From contig JAOTON010001351.1 of the NCBI GenBank assembly GCA_034440635.1, forward strand, positions 461,501-525,500: DNA of 64,000 nt. Direction: 5' to 3'. Shown here piece after piece: positions 1 through 10,393 of this stretch. Below the pieces are notes generated by a model. It worked only from the letters and a program-made list of their open reading frames with translations. It did not search any database and was not told where the DNA came from. The position numbers and the translations under genes are program-made. Position 1 is the stretch's first letter. Every line of letters starts with the position of its first letter. Source of the DNA: Lepas anatifera. Taxonomy: Eukaryota; Arthropoda; Thecostraca; Lepadidae.

Positions 1-1682
1 ACGCCCAGGTACTTGACGTAGCTGACTGTTTCTAGATTGTGCCCATGTAAGACATATTGGTACTGCATTGGTTCTCTGCTGCGGGTGATTGGAAGTGAGG
101 TACATTTCTTCGGATGAAACTGCATATCCCACTTCTCCTCCCAGCGAGCAAGCTTGTCCAAGTCTTTTTGTAGGCTGAACTGGTCTGCAGTGTTGGAAAC
201 TACGTTGTAGGCTGCAGTATCATCAGCAAACAACCGCGTGCGTGCTGCTAGGGTGTCCAGAAGGTCATTTATGTACACGAGGAAGAAACAGGGGCCGAGG
301 ACACTGCCCTGTGGGACTCCGGATGTGACCGGAATGAACCCGGACTTGCTTCCGTTAACCACCACTGCCTGTCTTCTATCCTTCAGGAAGTCGGATATCC
401 AGTTGTTAATCCTTCCTTTAATGCCATACTGGCTGAGCTTGTGAATAAGTAGGCTATGGTTTACTTTGTCAAACGCCTTAGCAAAATCCATGACCAGGAC
501 GTCAGTTTGAAAGCCACTGGCCAGGTTTTCATTTAGCTCTTCTACTAATTCCAAAAGCTGTGTCTCACATGACCTCTTTTTTCGGAATCCATGCTGGCTG
601 TTGTTCATGATGCTGTTAAATTCCAGGTGTGCCATTATTGTACTGGTCAGAATGTGCTCCATTACCTTGCAGCACACACTGGTGAGGGAAACTGGGCGGT
701 AGTTGGCTGGGTCGTGTGTCTGCCCTTCCTTAAACACTGGTGTCACAAGAGCGTCCTTCCAGTCTATCGGGACTAGACCGGAGTCAAGCGATGTTTGGTA
801 AATCATCGTGAGTATAGAGGCCGTTTCATGTGCGAGTTCTTTCAAGACACGGGTGCTCAGGCCATCAGGCCCGGCTGCTTTCCTTGGGTTCAGGTTGGAC
901 AGAAGCTTTCTAACTCCGTGCTCGGTTATAATCACTCCATCAACAACTGGGAAGGTGTTCGGAGGCATGCCGCACTTGCGTTGAAACTCCTCGTAGCTGT
1001 AAGTTTTGCCCTCAACAAAAACAGATTTGAATTGTCTGTTGAGTATCTCCGCCTGTTGTTCCGGGTTTGATACTAAGCGTTCACCGTCTTTCAGTGGTGC
1101 AACTCCGATGTTCGATGACTTCATATGCTTAATATAAGTCCAAAATCTTTTGTCTTTGGTCGATTGTGCCGACTCATCACCTTTAAAAATAGTGTTGAGA
1201 TACTGCCAATAAGCTCGCCTCAGCTTCCGCTGAACTTCTCTTCGAAGCTGCTGATACTGCTTTTTGAGCTCTTCAGTTCCCGTTTTTCGCATCTTTTTGA
1301 AGAGCCGGTTTTTCCTGTTTATTAGCTGGCGAAGTTCTCTGGGTATCCAAGGCTTGTTCTCTTTAGAGCGCGTCTTCTTATGTGGTATAAACCTGGATAT
1401 GGCATCTGAGATGGTGTTCTTAAACATGTTCCACAGCTCATCAGAAGTGGCCGTGCGGTTCAACGGACCCATTCTGACGAGGTCAATACATACCTCCTTC
1501 AGCCCCTGCCAATTTGCCTTATTGTACAATGAAACAAGTCTGGGTGTCTGTTTGTGTTCCTGTGCGTAAAGGCTAAATTCACAGTACACAGCGTCGTGAT
1601 AATAGAGACCTGGAAGTACCTCAACTCTTGGGACAAGATGAGGACTGTTGGTTATCACCAGATCTAGTATGTTGTTTTGAGG
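1..1682 (-). CDS. CR1-like LINE: end of endonuclease and reverse transcriptase, partial
   Basis: The minus strand is open in one frame from the left edge to a stop at 1719-1721; genuine LINE sequence probably ends near 1682. It encodes the tail of an APE-type endonuclease (motif ILDLVIT) and then a reverse transcriptase with a PQGSVLGP motif, YINDL, and the catalytic FADDTA (the Y-to-F form of YADD). The ORF runs off the left edge into the thumb region. This is non-LTR retrotransposition machinery that copies its RNA at nicked target DNA. The upstream parts of the same element lie at 5128-5737 and 13028-13343, separated by two later insertions. CR1/Jockey-type assignment rests on motif style only. 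I saw no frameshift in the parts I translated. Confidence 0.85.
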
Positions 1683-1710
1683 TGCGTGAACTTTCAGTGC
1701 GTGAAGGTGG

Positions 1711-3574
1711 GTGCCATCTCATACTAACTACAGCCGACAAAGCATCAATATGCATCAAGACTTAGCCAAACTGATCAGCAAAGTGGTCCTAGTTAAGATC
1801 TGCCTCCTAATCTGCCTTCCTTCTGAGTTTCGGTATCCGCATGTGCGAACCTATGAGGAAAACGGATTTATCTGGGACTTAAATTTCAGACATCGTGATG
1901 TCGACCAGTGGCCTGCGCGGGGTTTCGGGCGAGCGCCTCGGGCAGTCCGTGGCAGCTGTGTCGGAAAACCTGTGCAACCGAACAATCCCTTGTTAGCTTC
2001 GGCTAGGCCAACCCGTGACGTCAGCGCCAGGAAGCGGGCGGGACCAATGGGCGCCAGTGCCAGTGACCCTGCGTGCTGGGGCTCAGTGCTGGGTCATGTG
2101 CCGGAGCTGAAGGTGCATCGCGGGACGAGGCGTGGTAAGCGGTCTCGCCGTAGGGGTCGCAATCGGCGTCACCGTGAGCAGGAAGACGATGAAGTATTCT
2201 ACATATCTACCATTACCGGACACCGGCCTGTCAAACGGCCGCAACACAATGTGAGTGTTCACAATTTTCGGACTCTCTCCTCGGTGAAAATATTCAAGCC
2301 GTATCAGTTTCCAGCACTTTTGACAACCAACTGTACATCTCTCACCAACAAATACGATGAACTAGAGTTCATTCTCAACAAACGGCAAGTTCACATTGCA
2401 GCAGTGACTGAGATCTGGCAAGTGAATTTTATCAAGTGTTAACAAAGTACCGCAATTCCCGAGGTGGTGGTGTCGCGCTGTTCTTCCATAATTCCCTGAA
2501 ATATGAAATTGTGTTGTCTGAAGTAGGTGAAGAAGTCGAAATCGTCTGGGCACTGGTAAAACCGTGTTTTCTACCTCGTGGCATTGGTCAGATTCTTGTA
2601 GCCTGTGTTTACAACCCTCCTCGGTCACATGTAAAAAAAAACTTCTAATAGAGCATATTATTGAAACCGTTGACAGGTTTCGATCATCTACTTGCAAAGT
2701 AATCACTTTAGGCGACTTTAACTCCGACTTGCCTGTCGTTGAATTTTGCCGAAGGAGCCACTTGACTCAGATTGTACGGAAACCCACCCATGGGAATAGC
2801 GTCATTGACCTCATTTTCACCGATCTTTCTGCACACTATTCCGAACCGTTTGCCATTTCACCTGTTGGCCGTAGCACCCACAACGTCGTGGTATGTTACC
2901 CAAATCTATACAAACCACCTCCTGCTATGAAAAGTGTGGCGTTAAAACGACCATTAAAAGATTCAGCGCTTAGGGAATTTGGACGTTGGATTCAAGCGGA
3001 AACATTTCACACGATGTATGCTGCTGTTGGGGTCTGCGCAAAATTAGATGCTTTCATGTCAACACTTTGGGATGCTGTCGCGCACTTTTTTCCGGAGAAA
3101 CGTGGTGTTCTTCGTCTTTCAGACAAACCTTGGATTACAGAACGAGTGAAGTGTCTCATTCGTGACAGGGATGCAGCATGGTCCCGTGGCTTAACCGCAA
3201 GGTATAATCGTCTCAGAAACAATGTTCAACGTGCTATTCTCTTAGCTAAAACTACCTTCTATAGAAATTGTGTATCTCCTCTCTGTAACAGTGACTCCGC
3301 AAAATGGTATGATATCATTAAGTCTGTATGTTGTCTGAAGACTGGGTCAATCTTGCTGTTGCAGTTGTCTTATTGTGAAACGATGAATCAGTTAAACGAA
3401 CACTTCACTAACATATGTTGTAGTTACCCTGCTGTTGATGCGTCATGTCTGCAGGCCTATCTTCCAGCACAACACCCCCTCCAACCATTGAACCTTACGA
3501 ATTGTATCGCGAGCTGTCTAATATTCATGTTAGGAAAAGTTGCCAACCCACGGACATCCCTCTCCGTCTCATAA
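1711..3574 (+). pseudogene. LINE N-terminal region and APE endonuclease, frameshifted
   Basis: Three reading frames must be combined to follow the endonuclease. The first (to 2442) carries an Arg-rich stretch (RGKRSRRRGRNRRHR) and then the start of the nuclease fold, with AAVTEIW. The second (about 2436-2648) carries RGGGVALF. The third (from about 2640) carries TLGDFNSDLP and VIDLIFT, the DNase-I-like catalytic signatures. The break near 2635 coincides with a run of about nine A, so polymerase slippage or a sequencing error is as likely as old decay. The family nuclease nicks target DNA to prime reverse transcription. Confidence 0.75.
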
Positions 3575-4980
3575 AGGAGCTTGCTGCTGAATTTGCAACC
3601 TCTTTATGCCATATCTTCAACCAATCCCTCGCAGAGGGTCGTGTTCCAGATCAGTGGAAAACAGCCTATGTATCTCCAATTCCAAAAGAGAAGAATGTTT
3701 CGTCGATTACAAAACTACGACCTATCTCGATCACACCTATTTTCAGTAGAATATTGGAGTCTTTCGTAGTGCGCTGGAGCATGTCAGAAATTCGGCCCAA
3801 AATTGATCCAAATCAGTTTGGTAACCTGAAAAGTTTATCAACATCAAACTACTTGATCCGTCTGTTTGATTGCATTCTTAAAAACTTGGACAACTCCCGT
3901 AAATGTAATGCGATCTACTTATTGCTGGTGGATTTTCAGAAGGCTTTCGACAAAATTGACCACACAGTCTTGGTGAACAAAATTATAGATATAGGTACTC
4001 CCAGGAGCCTTGTTCCATTCATTTCGAACCGACAACAATGTATAAAAATGTCTTTGAAGCCTGGCGAAGCTCAAATTTTCTCAGACTGGTCAACTATTTC
4101 ATCTGGAGTACCCCAGGGTACCAAAACTGGGCCTTTTGCCTTCCAAATCATGATAAATGACCTTTTTGAACACTTAAGAAACTCAATTGAACACCAGGTT
4201 TTGAAATATGTGGATGATCTGTCTCTAGTGATGGTTCCGCCCAAAAACTCCGACCCAACAGCGTTCATTCAGTCTTCAATAGACGAGCTGATGCTATGGG
4301 CATGCTCCAACAAAATGGGTATTAACACCACAAAAACAAAAATGATGAAAATATGTACGTCAAGAGTTCAGTCACCACTGCCCCGTTTTGTATGTAATCA
4401 CGAACCTTTGCAATATTGTTCGCGTGCCAAAATTTTAGGTCTCGCCCTGACAGACGACATGAAATTTGCCGTGAATACTACAGATATGGTCGCAAAAGCT
4501 GCCAAGCGACTATTCATCCTATCAAATTTGAGAAAGTTCAACGCGCCGATTCTAGAAATGGTTAGGATTTATGTTTCCTTCATTAGACCGATTTTAGAAT
4601 ACGCATCACCAGTTTGGAATCATGCAATCAATTCTTCAGAGTCAAAATCTATTGAACGAGTCCAAAAACGAGCCTTACGTATCATACTTGGCTGGAATTA
4701 CGTAACTTACCGGAACGCCCTCAGCGTTGCTAACATGGAAACTCTAAAAAACCGTAGAGCTAAACTGTTCGAAGCCTTCACTATCAAATGTCATCAAAAT
4801 GCTCTAACTAGACACTTGCACTTTCCTCCTGCCTCCCGCCCTTCAGCAGGCCCCTTATTGAGACGGAGAGCCCCTTATCCCATTCTAGCAAAAACAGAAC
4901 GTTATAGAAAATCCGCCGAATTCCAGATGCTAGAGCTCTTTAACAAAGGAATATGTACGTACACGCCACCACCGTCATGA
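3445..4980 (+). CDS. LINE reverse transcriptase, CR1-like
   Basis: The open frame of 511 codons encodes a complete-looking reverse transcriptase. Visible motifs are LLVDFQKAFDKIDH (catalytic Asp about residue 163), SGVPQGTKTGP (about 220-230), IMINDL, and YVDD (about 255-258). A thumb and C-terminal region follows, with RVQKRALRIILGW. The frame overlaps the end of the upstream nuclease frame, so the ATG at 3445 is probably internal to a longer original ORF2. It makes cDNA on nicked host DNA. The stop at 4980 is followed by about 120 bp of 3' UTR. Confidence 0.85.
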   Translation: MSAGLSSSTTPPPTIEPYELYRELSNIHVRKSCQPTDIPLRLIKELAAEFATSLCHIFNQSLAEGRVPDQWKTAYVSPIPKEKNVSSITKLRPISITPIFSRILESFVVRWSMSEIRPKIDPNQFGNLKSLSTSNYLIRLFDCILKNLDNSRKCNAIYLLLVDFQKAFDKIDHTVLVNKIIDIGTPRSLVPFISNRQQCIKMSLKPGEAQIFSDWSTISSGVPQGTKTGPFAFQIMINDLFEHLRNSIEHQVLKYVDDLSLVMVPPKNSDPTAFIQSSIDELMLWACSNKMGINTTKTKMMKICTSRVQSPLPRFVCNHEPLQYCSRAKILGLALTDDMKFAVNTTDMVAKAAKRLFILSNLRKFNAPILEMVRIYVSFIRPILEYASPVWNHAINSSESKSIERVQKRALRIILGWNYVTYRNALSVANMETLKNRRAKLFEAFTIKCHQNALTRHLHFPPASRPSAGPLLRRRAPYPILAKTERYRKSAEFQMLELFNKGICTYTPPPS

Positions 4981-5106
4981 TTGGCCCTTTGGCTCTAGTG
5001 CATGTGCATTGGTGTTCTCAGTGTATGTATGATTTGTAACATTCCTGCTTTTAGCCCTTGGCTACCACGGAATGATTGAATTGTGATGTTTTATATATTA
5101 ATATAC

Positions 5107-5128
5107 CTTCTCTCTCTCTCTCTCTCTG
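5107..5128. repeat. (CT)n microsatellite at the 3' end of the plus-strand LINE
   Basis: About ten CT units close the plus-strand LINE immediately before the target LINE resumes. The run probably served as the element's simple-repeat 3' tail. Confidence 0.85.
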
Positions 5129-5737
5129 TTTGCACGTGTTGGAGAGGTGACCAGCTGCTCTAAACCATGATCACAAAGGATGTCGACAAAATCGTTGTGT
5201 AGTCTTGGGTAAACCGGGTTAGGCTTTAGTGACATCATTTTCCAATCCCAGCTCGGAAAGTTGAAATCGCCACTAATCAATAGGTGGGCGTTTGGCACAG
5301 TAGCTGCTCGAGTTATTGATTCGCTGAACTGTCTTTAACTGTCTTCATCACTTACATTCGGCCTATAATACGAACAAATATATAAAGTCTTCCTCCCTTT
5401 AACTTTTACTTTGACCCATATCAGCTCACAGTTTACTTGCCACTCGGTGACTTCAAAACTGTCAAACGCGTTATTCACTGCGATCAGCACTCCGCCGCCA
5501 TGCCACTTTCTGTTCTTACGGTACACTTTGAATCTGTCAGGAAGTATTTCAGCATCTGACTGCGATGGGTCGAGCCAGGTCTCAGTGGCAACGATAATGT
5601 CTGGTTTTATGCTTCCGAGAAGCTGAAGGATTTCAGGCTTCTTCCCAGGAGCTGATTGAATGTTAATATTTAAAAATCGAAGTGGCCGATGTTTCCACTT
5701 GTCCTGATGACTTGACCGTTTTGGTGTTGAGGCATGT
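5128..5737 (-). pseudogene. CR1-like LINE endonuclease segment
   Basis: Read on the minus strand, this is the APE endonuclease of the same LINE whose polymerase lies at 1-1682. It has DIIVATETWL near the N-terminus, WHGGGVLIAV, YICSYYRP, ISGDFNFPSWDW and the start of the TSPTR segment. One in-frame TAA at about 5335 separates the two halves; otherwise the frame is open. The segment ends at 5737 exactly where the gypsy LTR begins, and stops near 5130 where the plus-strand LINE was inserted. Confidence 0.85.
5733..5737. repeat. Target site duplication of the gypsy element, left copy (CATGT)
   Basis: CATGT precedes the left LTR and recurs at 13028-13032 after the right LTR. Five bp is the usual size for Ty3/gypsy. 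Confidence 0.95.
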
Positions 5738-5958
5738 TGTCACCGTCCTGTCACTGACACCGCGACTTCAGACATGCAGTTCCTTGCTCAGCATAACCTG
5801 TATTGCCGCCCTCCCCGGGCTCAGCACACCTCAGCGGTTCACAGCGCGCAGCCGCAGGCAGAACACGTCACCAGCGGTCAAGGGCGCGCACAGGCACGCC
5901 CTCGGATGCGACAGGTCAACAATCAGAGGCGCACACAGGCACATCCACGGATGTGACA
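5738..5958 (-). repeat. 3' LTR of the gypsy element
   Basis: This 221-bp terminal repeat starts with TG and ends with CA. It differs from the partner at 12807-13027 by two transitions. It contains a GGATGCGACAGG-type internal motif and no obvious TATA box. Confidence 0.95.
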
Positions 5959-5981
5959 TTCCCCCCTCTTCCCCCAAAAGG
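5959..5981 (-). promoter_or_regulatory. Polypurine tract for plus-strand priming
   Basis: On the minus strand a purine run (GGGGGAAGAGGGGGG) directly precedes the 3' LTR. This is the expected position for the plus-strand DNA primer. Confidence 0.85.
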
Positions 5982-6093
5982 AGGAACAAAATATCGCGGA
6001 ATGAAAAATATATCCACCACGGCTTAGGCAAATTCACGTCTGATTACTCCATCAGATGAGTGATACATCAGCGATCGGTGAACAAGTCAGAAC

Positions 6094-6507
6094 TTAAACA
6101 CTGCGCTCGATTACCGACTTAACGTTTTGCACATGCGTACGACGCATCATACCTCTCTGGTCCATGTATTCAACATGCCTGCGTCCCACACAAGATACAA
6201 CGACAAAGGGAACTATCCACGGGTTATCCAGTTTGGATCTCGCATTGAAATTTCGGCACCAAATCTGATCACCTGGTCTGAACACTTTCTCTTTCACCCC
6301 ATGTCGTCTGTCATACTGCTGCTTATAACGTCCGGCGCGCGTGGTCTGTCGCTGCCGAGCCCGCTGGAACGTATCTGAAAGCAAACGCAATTTTTGCGAA
6401 ACAAAACTGTCTGGACTGGAGGCCCCCCTGTTCGCCCCAAACAAAAACAGAGGAGTGTGCGGATGGCGCAGGAAGAAAAAAATGGGCTGAAACCGTGCGT
6501 GCTGCAA
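6094..6507 (-). pseudogene. Gypsy integrase C-terminal region
   Basis: The minus-strand frame includes FRPGDQIWCRN and LDNPWIVPFVVV, resembling the GPY/F-type module at the C-terminus of gypsy integrases that contacts DNA or chromatin. It is out of frame with the catalytic core upstream (6576-7217). The break lies near 6510-6580. It ends at 6094, about 110 bp before the purine tract. Confidence 0.65.
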
Positions 6508-6575
6508 ACTTCAGAACTCAAGGAAAAAATTATCCCCTGCATGAGACGTTCCCAGTCTGCGCCCTGCGAGTCAGA

Positions 6576-7217
6576 TTAAGCGCGCAGGCGCCGCTTTATA
6601 TCTAGGTGTCTCCTCTCAACTTTTCCTATTGCTTCATGGTGATATCCAACACTATGTCGAGTGGAAACTGCAAAATAATCACACAATTTCCTCACATCCG
6701 GATGTTTTAGCAGATTTGCCCCGGCATCACTCTCAATAGACTCAGGGGGACCAAACGTCAAGAAGTGAAGAGCTAACGTGTCGATCACTGAGCGTGTCGT
6801 GCCTGAATCCAGCGGGTAACAACTGAGGAAACCTGAAAATTTATCTACACATGTCAGCAACAGGGACCGACCCGAGGTAACATCACGGGGCATATGCAGA
6901 ATGTCGACAACCAGGGTCTCGTTGACATAACTGGCTGGCTGTGGAATAAGTGGAGCATGCTGTAGCCTAGTACTCTTTCGCTGACTACACCGGTCACAGC
7001 TACGGACGTAATTATCCGTGTCCCGCTTGAGACCCGGGTACCAGACATGTCGACATAACTGCTCATACATTTTTTCTGCGCCTCCATGCGCGTGGTGAGA
7101 GACATCGTGGAAGTGAAAGAATAACTCAAAACGCTTGGCAATAGGCCACACAATCAGGTCTGCATTGTCCGAGCCTCTTCTATATAGAACGCCATCTCGA
7201 AACAAAAATGAGTCCAC
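6576..7217 (-). CDS. Gypsy integrase: zinc-binding domain and catalytic core
   Basis: The 213-residue frame has an HHCC zinc finger (His cluster at about residues 35-44, Cys at 74 and 77) and a DDE core. The likely catalytic residues are Asp105 (VVDILHM), Asp164 (ESDAGAN) and Glu201 (KVERRH), a D,D(36)E spacing close to the usual 35. Integrase joins the cDNA to target DNA. The frame is closed at 6576, before the C-terminal module, by a frame break. Confidence 0.9.
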   Translation of the reverse strand: MDSFLFRDGVLYRRGSDNADLIVWPIAKRFELFFHFHDVSHHAHGGAEKMYEQLCRHVWYPGLKRDTDNYVRSCDRCSQRKSTRLQHAPLIPQPASYVNETLVVDILHMPRDVTSGRSLLLTCVDKFSGFLSCYPLDSGTTRSVIDTLALHFLTFGPPESIESDAGANLLKHPDVRKLCDYFAVSTRHSVGYHHEAIGKVERRHLDIKRRLRA

Positions 7218-7267
7218 CGACTCGCGCCGTAGGGAAGAATGAGCAAAGCGTGGCCATTGGCCATACT

Positions 7268-8328
7268 TTAGACGATAAGCAAGAGAGCGACAAGTTCTAT
7301 CATGCTTCTGATACCACGATAGGGATTCCGGCTTGAGAGAGAGAGCTGCACTATAAAGTTAGCAGCTGTCATATTGACCTCCCGAGCCCCCTCTGGGTAA
7401 CAATGATTGAAATTAGGTGATGGAACATCATTAGATCCTCCATCACCACCATCCCGATTCGCCGAGGCAGCCGATGGCTGCGAGGTTTTGAGACGAGCCA
7501 CACTACTCAGGTCAGCTTGCTCCGGACGCGGTTGCAAAGCGACACGTGACTGCCCCTGTGACTGCGGAACGGGCAGGGAGGGAGCCTGCGCTCCGCCACC
7601 TACGATAGTCACAGCAGGAGTGAGAGGCTTCACGCGCTAGTGACGCACCTCACGGTAAGCGTCACTGTGCCCCTCCTCGGTAGAGTCACCCACATCAATT
7701 TGCTCATGAAGCCGAGACAGCGCGTCAACGTGCTGCATCAAAGTAGCACGCCTGTGCTCCACGTCATAGAGAAACTGACCCGCAAAAGCCTTCCATCGGA
7801 CCAATCTCGGATTCAAGTGATCCCGATTTCGCAAAAGCTGCAGTGCGCTTTTGCAATCGCAGACCCACGTAAATTTAGCGCCAGTCAAATACTTGTAAAA
7901 TTTGTTGAGCCCCTGAATGAAGCTTAAAACTTCAAGCTCAAAAATTGTCCATTTCCTCTGAGCACGGCTGTATCGATTGCAAGCATATGCTATGATAGTT
8001 CCTGATTGCCGTCCTGAATTTGAGATAGGATTTGACCCGATCCTGAAGTGCTACTATCCGTATACAAAATAAACCGACAATCTCTTCTAGGATAGCTCAA
8101 AACTTTGCAACCCGTTAATTCTGCCTTCAGCTGTTTGAAACAGTAATCTAATCTATCGTCCCAATAGAAGCTGTTGGCATTACACAACAACGCGATTGGT
8201 TCGGAAATCCTGGTAAATGATGCGATAAACTTCCTAAACCACGAGAAAAATCCAAATACCCGCTTGACCTCTTTGATGGACCGTGGAGGCTGCATATTCT
8301 CCACAATCTCGATCCGAGCCGGGTCCAC
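7268..8328 (-). pseudogene. Gypsy RT connection and RNase H, broken
   Basis: Consecutive minus-strand frames give the thumb/connection region (RSIKEVKRVFGFFSWFRKFI, about 8270), the start of RNase H (FILYTDSSTSGSGQI, about 8060), and its C-terminal half at 7637-7888 (VCDCKSALQLLRN, DALSRL). A low-complexity linker at 7268-7633 leads to integrase. Each piece sits in a different frame, so at least two small indels are present. Confidence 0.8.
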
Positions 8329-8560
8329 GGCGATACCATCCGGAGTGATGCGATGGCCCAGGTAATTCGGTGAAGTCTGAAACAGATGACACTTTCCCGG
8401 GGCCAGCTTCAGTCCCGCCGAACTGAGTGCTCAGAACGGTATGCAACAGCTGATAGTGATCATCCTTAGTCTTACTGGTCAGAAGCACGTCATCGGCATA
8501 CACATGAACATGTTCTAAGTCGCCCAGTACCTTCCTCATAAGGACGTGGAGAAAAAACGA
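8234..8560 (-). pseudogene. Gypsy reverse transcriptase, second half with YADD
   Basis: The minus-strand frame contains HVYADDVLLTSKT, the polymerase catalytic motif. The first half of the domain resumes beyond 10468, across the 1.9-kb insertion. Past the YADD region the frame shifts relative to the thumb segment. Confidence 0.85.
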
Positions 8561-9304
8561 TGAGTGTAAGCCAAGGCCCTAGAATCCCAGGTTGGTTCAA
8601 GATTTCTACTAGTAAAATTTTGGTTGTTTTCTTGGTATCCACAAAAAGGAAACAGCTCCTTATTTTAAGGGCTGAAATTTAAGTTTTCTGGATAAATTGA
8701 GTTCAAATATTTAATAAAAATGCCATGGAATACACTTTATTGCACTTTAATGTCTGTGAAGTGAAATATGTTGATAAATCTAGTAGCTTTGGTATATTAT
8801 GCTAAAAAGTATACTAGTCTGGCAATCCTACTACGGTTTTAACTGAGCCGCAACCTTAAGAGTAAACGAAAAACTTGACGAGACCGAGCGAGAATAAAAA
8901 CCAATGAAACGACATACGGGGTGAAGGGAGTAGGTTTCGGTAAATACGGAAACAGTAACGATAGAAGGAAGGATTGCACCCCAGAGCCGGATTATAGCCG
9001 CTGCTCAAAGTCTAAATGCAACACATACTGATCGCTCTAACAGTTGCAGTCATGGGCGTCGAAAGCAGCATGGACGTGGGATGTGCTCCCCATTGGCTAT
9101 TGGAGGACCAAGTGCCCCCTTGTCTCCTGCATCCACCAAGTGCCAACTCCTCCCCCTCCCTTGTCATCATCGCCGGACCGCTCCTGTCCCTTGTAAAAAT
9201 TCCGTGGCTACGACTCTGACTTACCCCATTGAAACCCGTAAGTGTGATGAAATTTTACTCAAAGTTATTGTAATTGGGCTATTTATATATACGGGGCACT
9301 AGTC

Positions 9305-9593
9305 ATACGCGGATCCAAGATTGCCAGTCGGGAGGCGGGGGGGGAGCGGGGGCTTTCTTCCTGGGAGGGGTGTCATCCGGACCAGGGGGCGCAATTTTTG
9401 GCTGGCAAAACCCATCAGGTGGGCGCCAAATCCTATCGGCGGGCGCTGCTTTCCAGATCCTGCGGAGGGGGGTGGGAAGCGACATTTCAGGTGGCGCAAT
9501 CGACCTTTCAGGAGTCGCTGTGACCATTTCTGGGGACACCTCAAGGGCCATCGGGGGACAGCCGCCCGGGCTTTGTCCCCTGGATCCGCCTAT
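9305..9593. mobile_element. MITE with ATAGGCGGATCC-type ends
   Basis: The 289-bp element starts ATACGCGGATCCA and ends with the near inverse TGGATCCGCCTAT. The interior is G/C-tract rich. It belongs to the family also seen at 30929, 33221, 33420 and 39605. The ten flanking bases on the two sides match at seven positions. Confidence 0.7.
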
Positions 9594-9597
9594 GGTA

Positions 9598-10021
9598 CCA
9601 GTGGCGGATATAGGGAGGTTATGGGGCTCACGAGCCTCCTAAATTTTGAGGGCCCTCCGAGATGTCTACTAATATCTGTATAAGCAAAGGCTGTTCGGAG
9701 GCTATGGTGGGGGGACAGTGGCGGGTACAGGAATTTTGTAGGTGGGGGCAAGGGGGCAGGAGCGTCGGAACTATGTTCAAAGTTGGGGGGCAGCGGGAAT
9801 TTTCAAGTAATTTCTTTCCAGTCAACGCCATAGGGTTAATGGTTAAGAATCATGAAAGTTGGGGGGCAGCTGCCCCCTGCCCCCCCCGGCTCCTATGTCC
9901 CTGCAAGGGGGTTCGAGCCTCCCCGCCATTGCCTCACATCAGCATCGGTCATGCATTTACTAGACACTAACATTGGAGGAGGGGTGGGCTCGAGCCCTAG
10001 TCCCCTTGTATCCGCCACTGG
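9598..10021. mobile_element. hAT-like MITE with CCAGTGGCGGATA ends
   Basis: The 424-bp element has perfect 13-bp terminal inverted repeats (9598-9610 and 10009-10021). It shares the CAGTGGCGGAT terminus with the element at 35943, which has an 8-bp duplication. I see no clear target duplication here. Confidence 0.65.
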
Positions 10022-10393
10022 CAGTGGGGGAGGTTTGAGTCTTCTAGTCTCCCCAAAATAAGTCCTGGATCCGCGACCGCGCGGTACCTCAAACAATTTG
10101 TGAGTCTCGCTGGGAAACCTCCGTTGGACAGACCCGTACTTCGTATTTTCATCTAAGCAACGATGACGTGAAGGATGAAATTACAAACCTATTACACTGA
10201 TAATGACTCTTAAGAGCAACGGAACACCACTGCGAGAAAAGCCCCTGAAGTCCCTGCAGGTCGGTCTTAGGGCTGCAGAAACTCTGTAATGGGTAGAAAT
10301 ATGATTAAACTTGTCAACCAAGCCATTTTTGACGTCTTTCAGTCATTTGCAAGCTTTACTGACCATGTCAAATATACCCAGTTTGCCGATGCT

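Larger units (their letters stand above)
1683..5130 (+). mobile_element. Second CR1-like LINE inserted into the minus-strand LINE
   Basis: This plus-strand non-LTR element interrupts the endonuclease of the minus-strand LINE. That LINE's frame ends at about 1682 and resumes at about 5131 in the adjoining part of the same domain. The insert has a 5' basic region, a broken endonuclease (about 2300-2900), an intact reverse transcriptase frame to 4980 and a short 3' tail ending in a CT run. Direct duplications at the borders are at most about 3 bp, which fits CR1-type elements. The exact 5' border is uncertain by about 30 bp. Confidence 0.75.
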
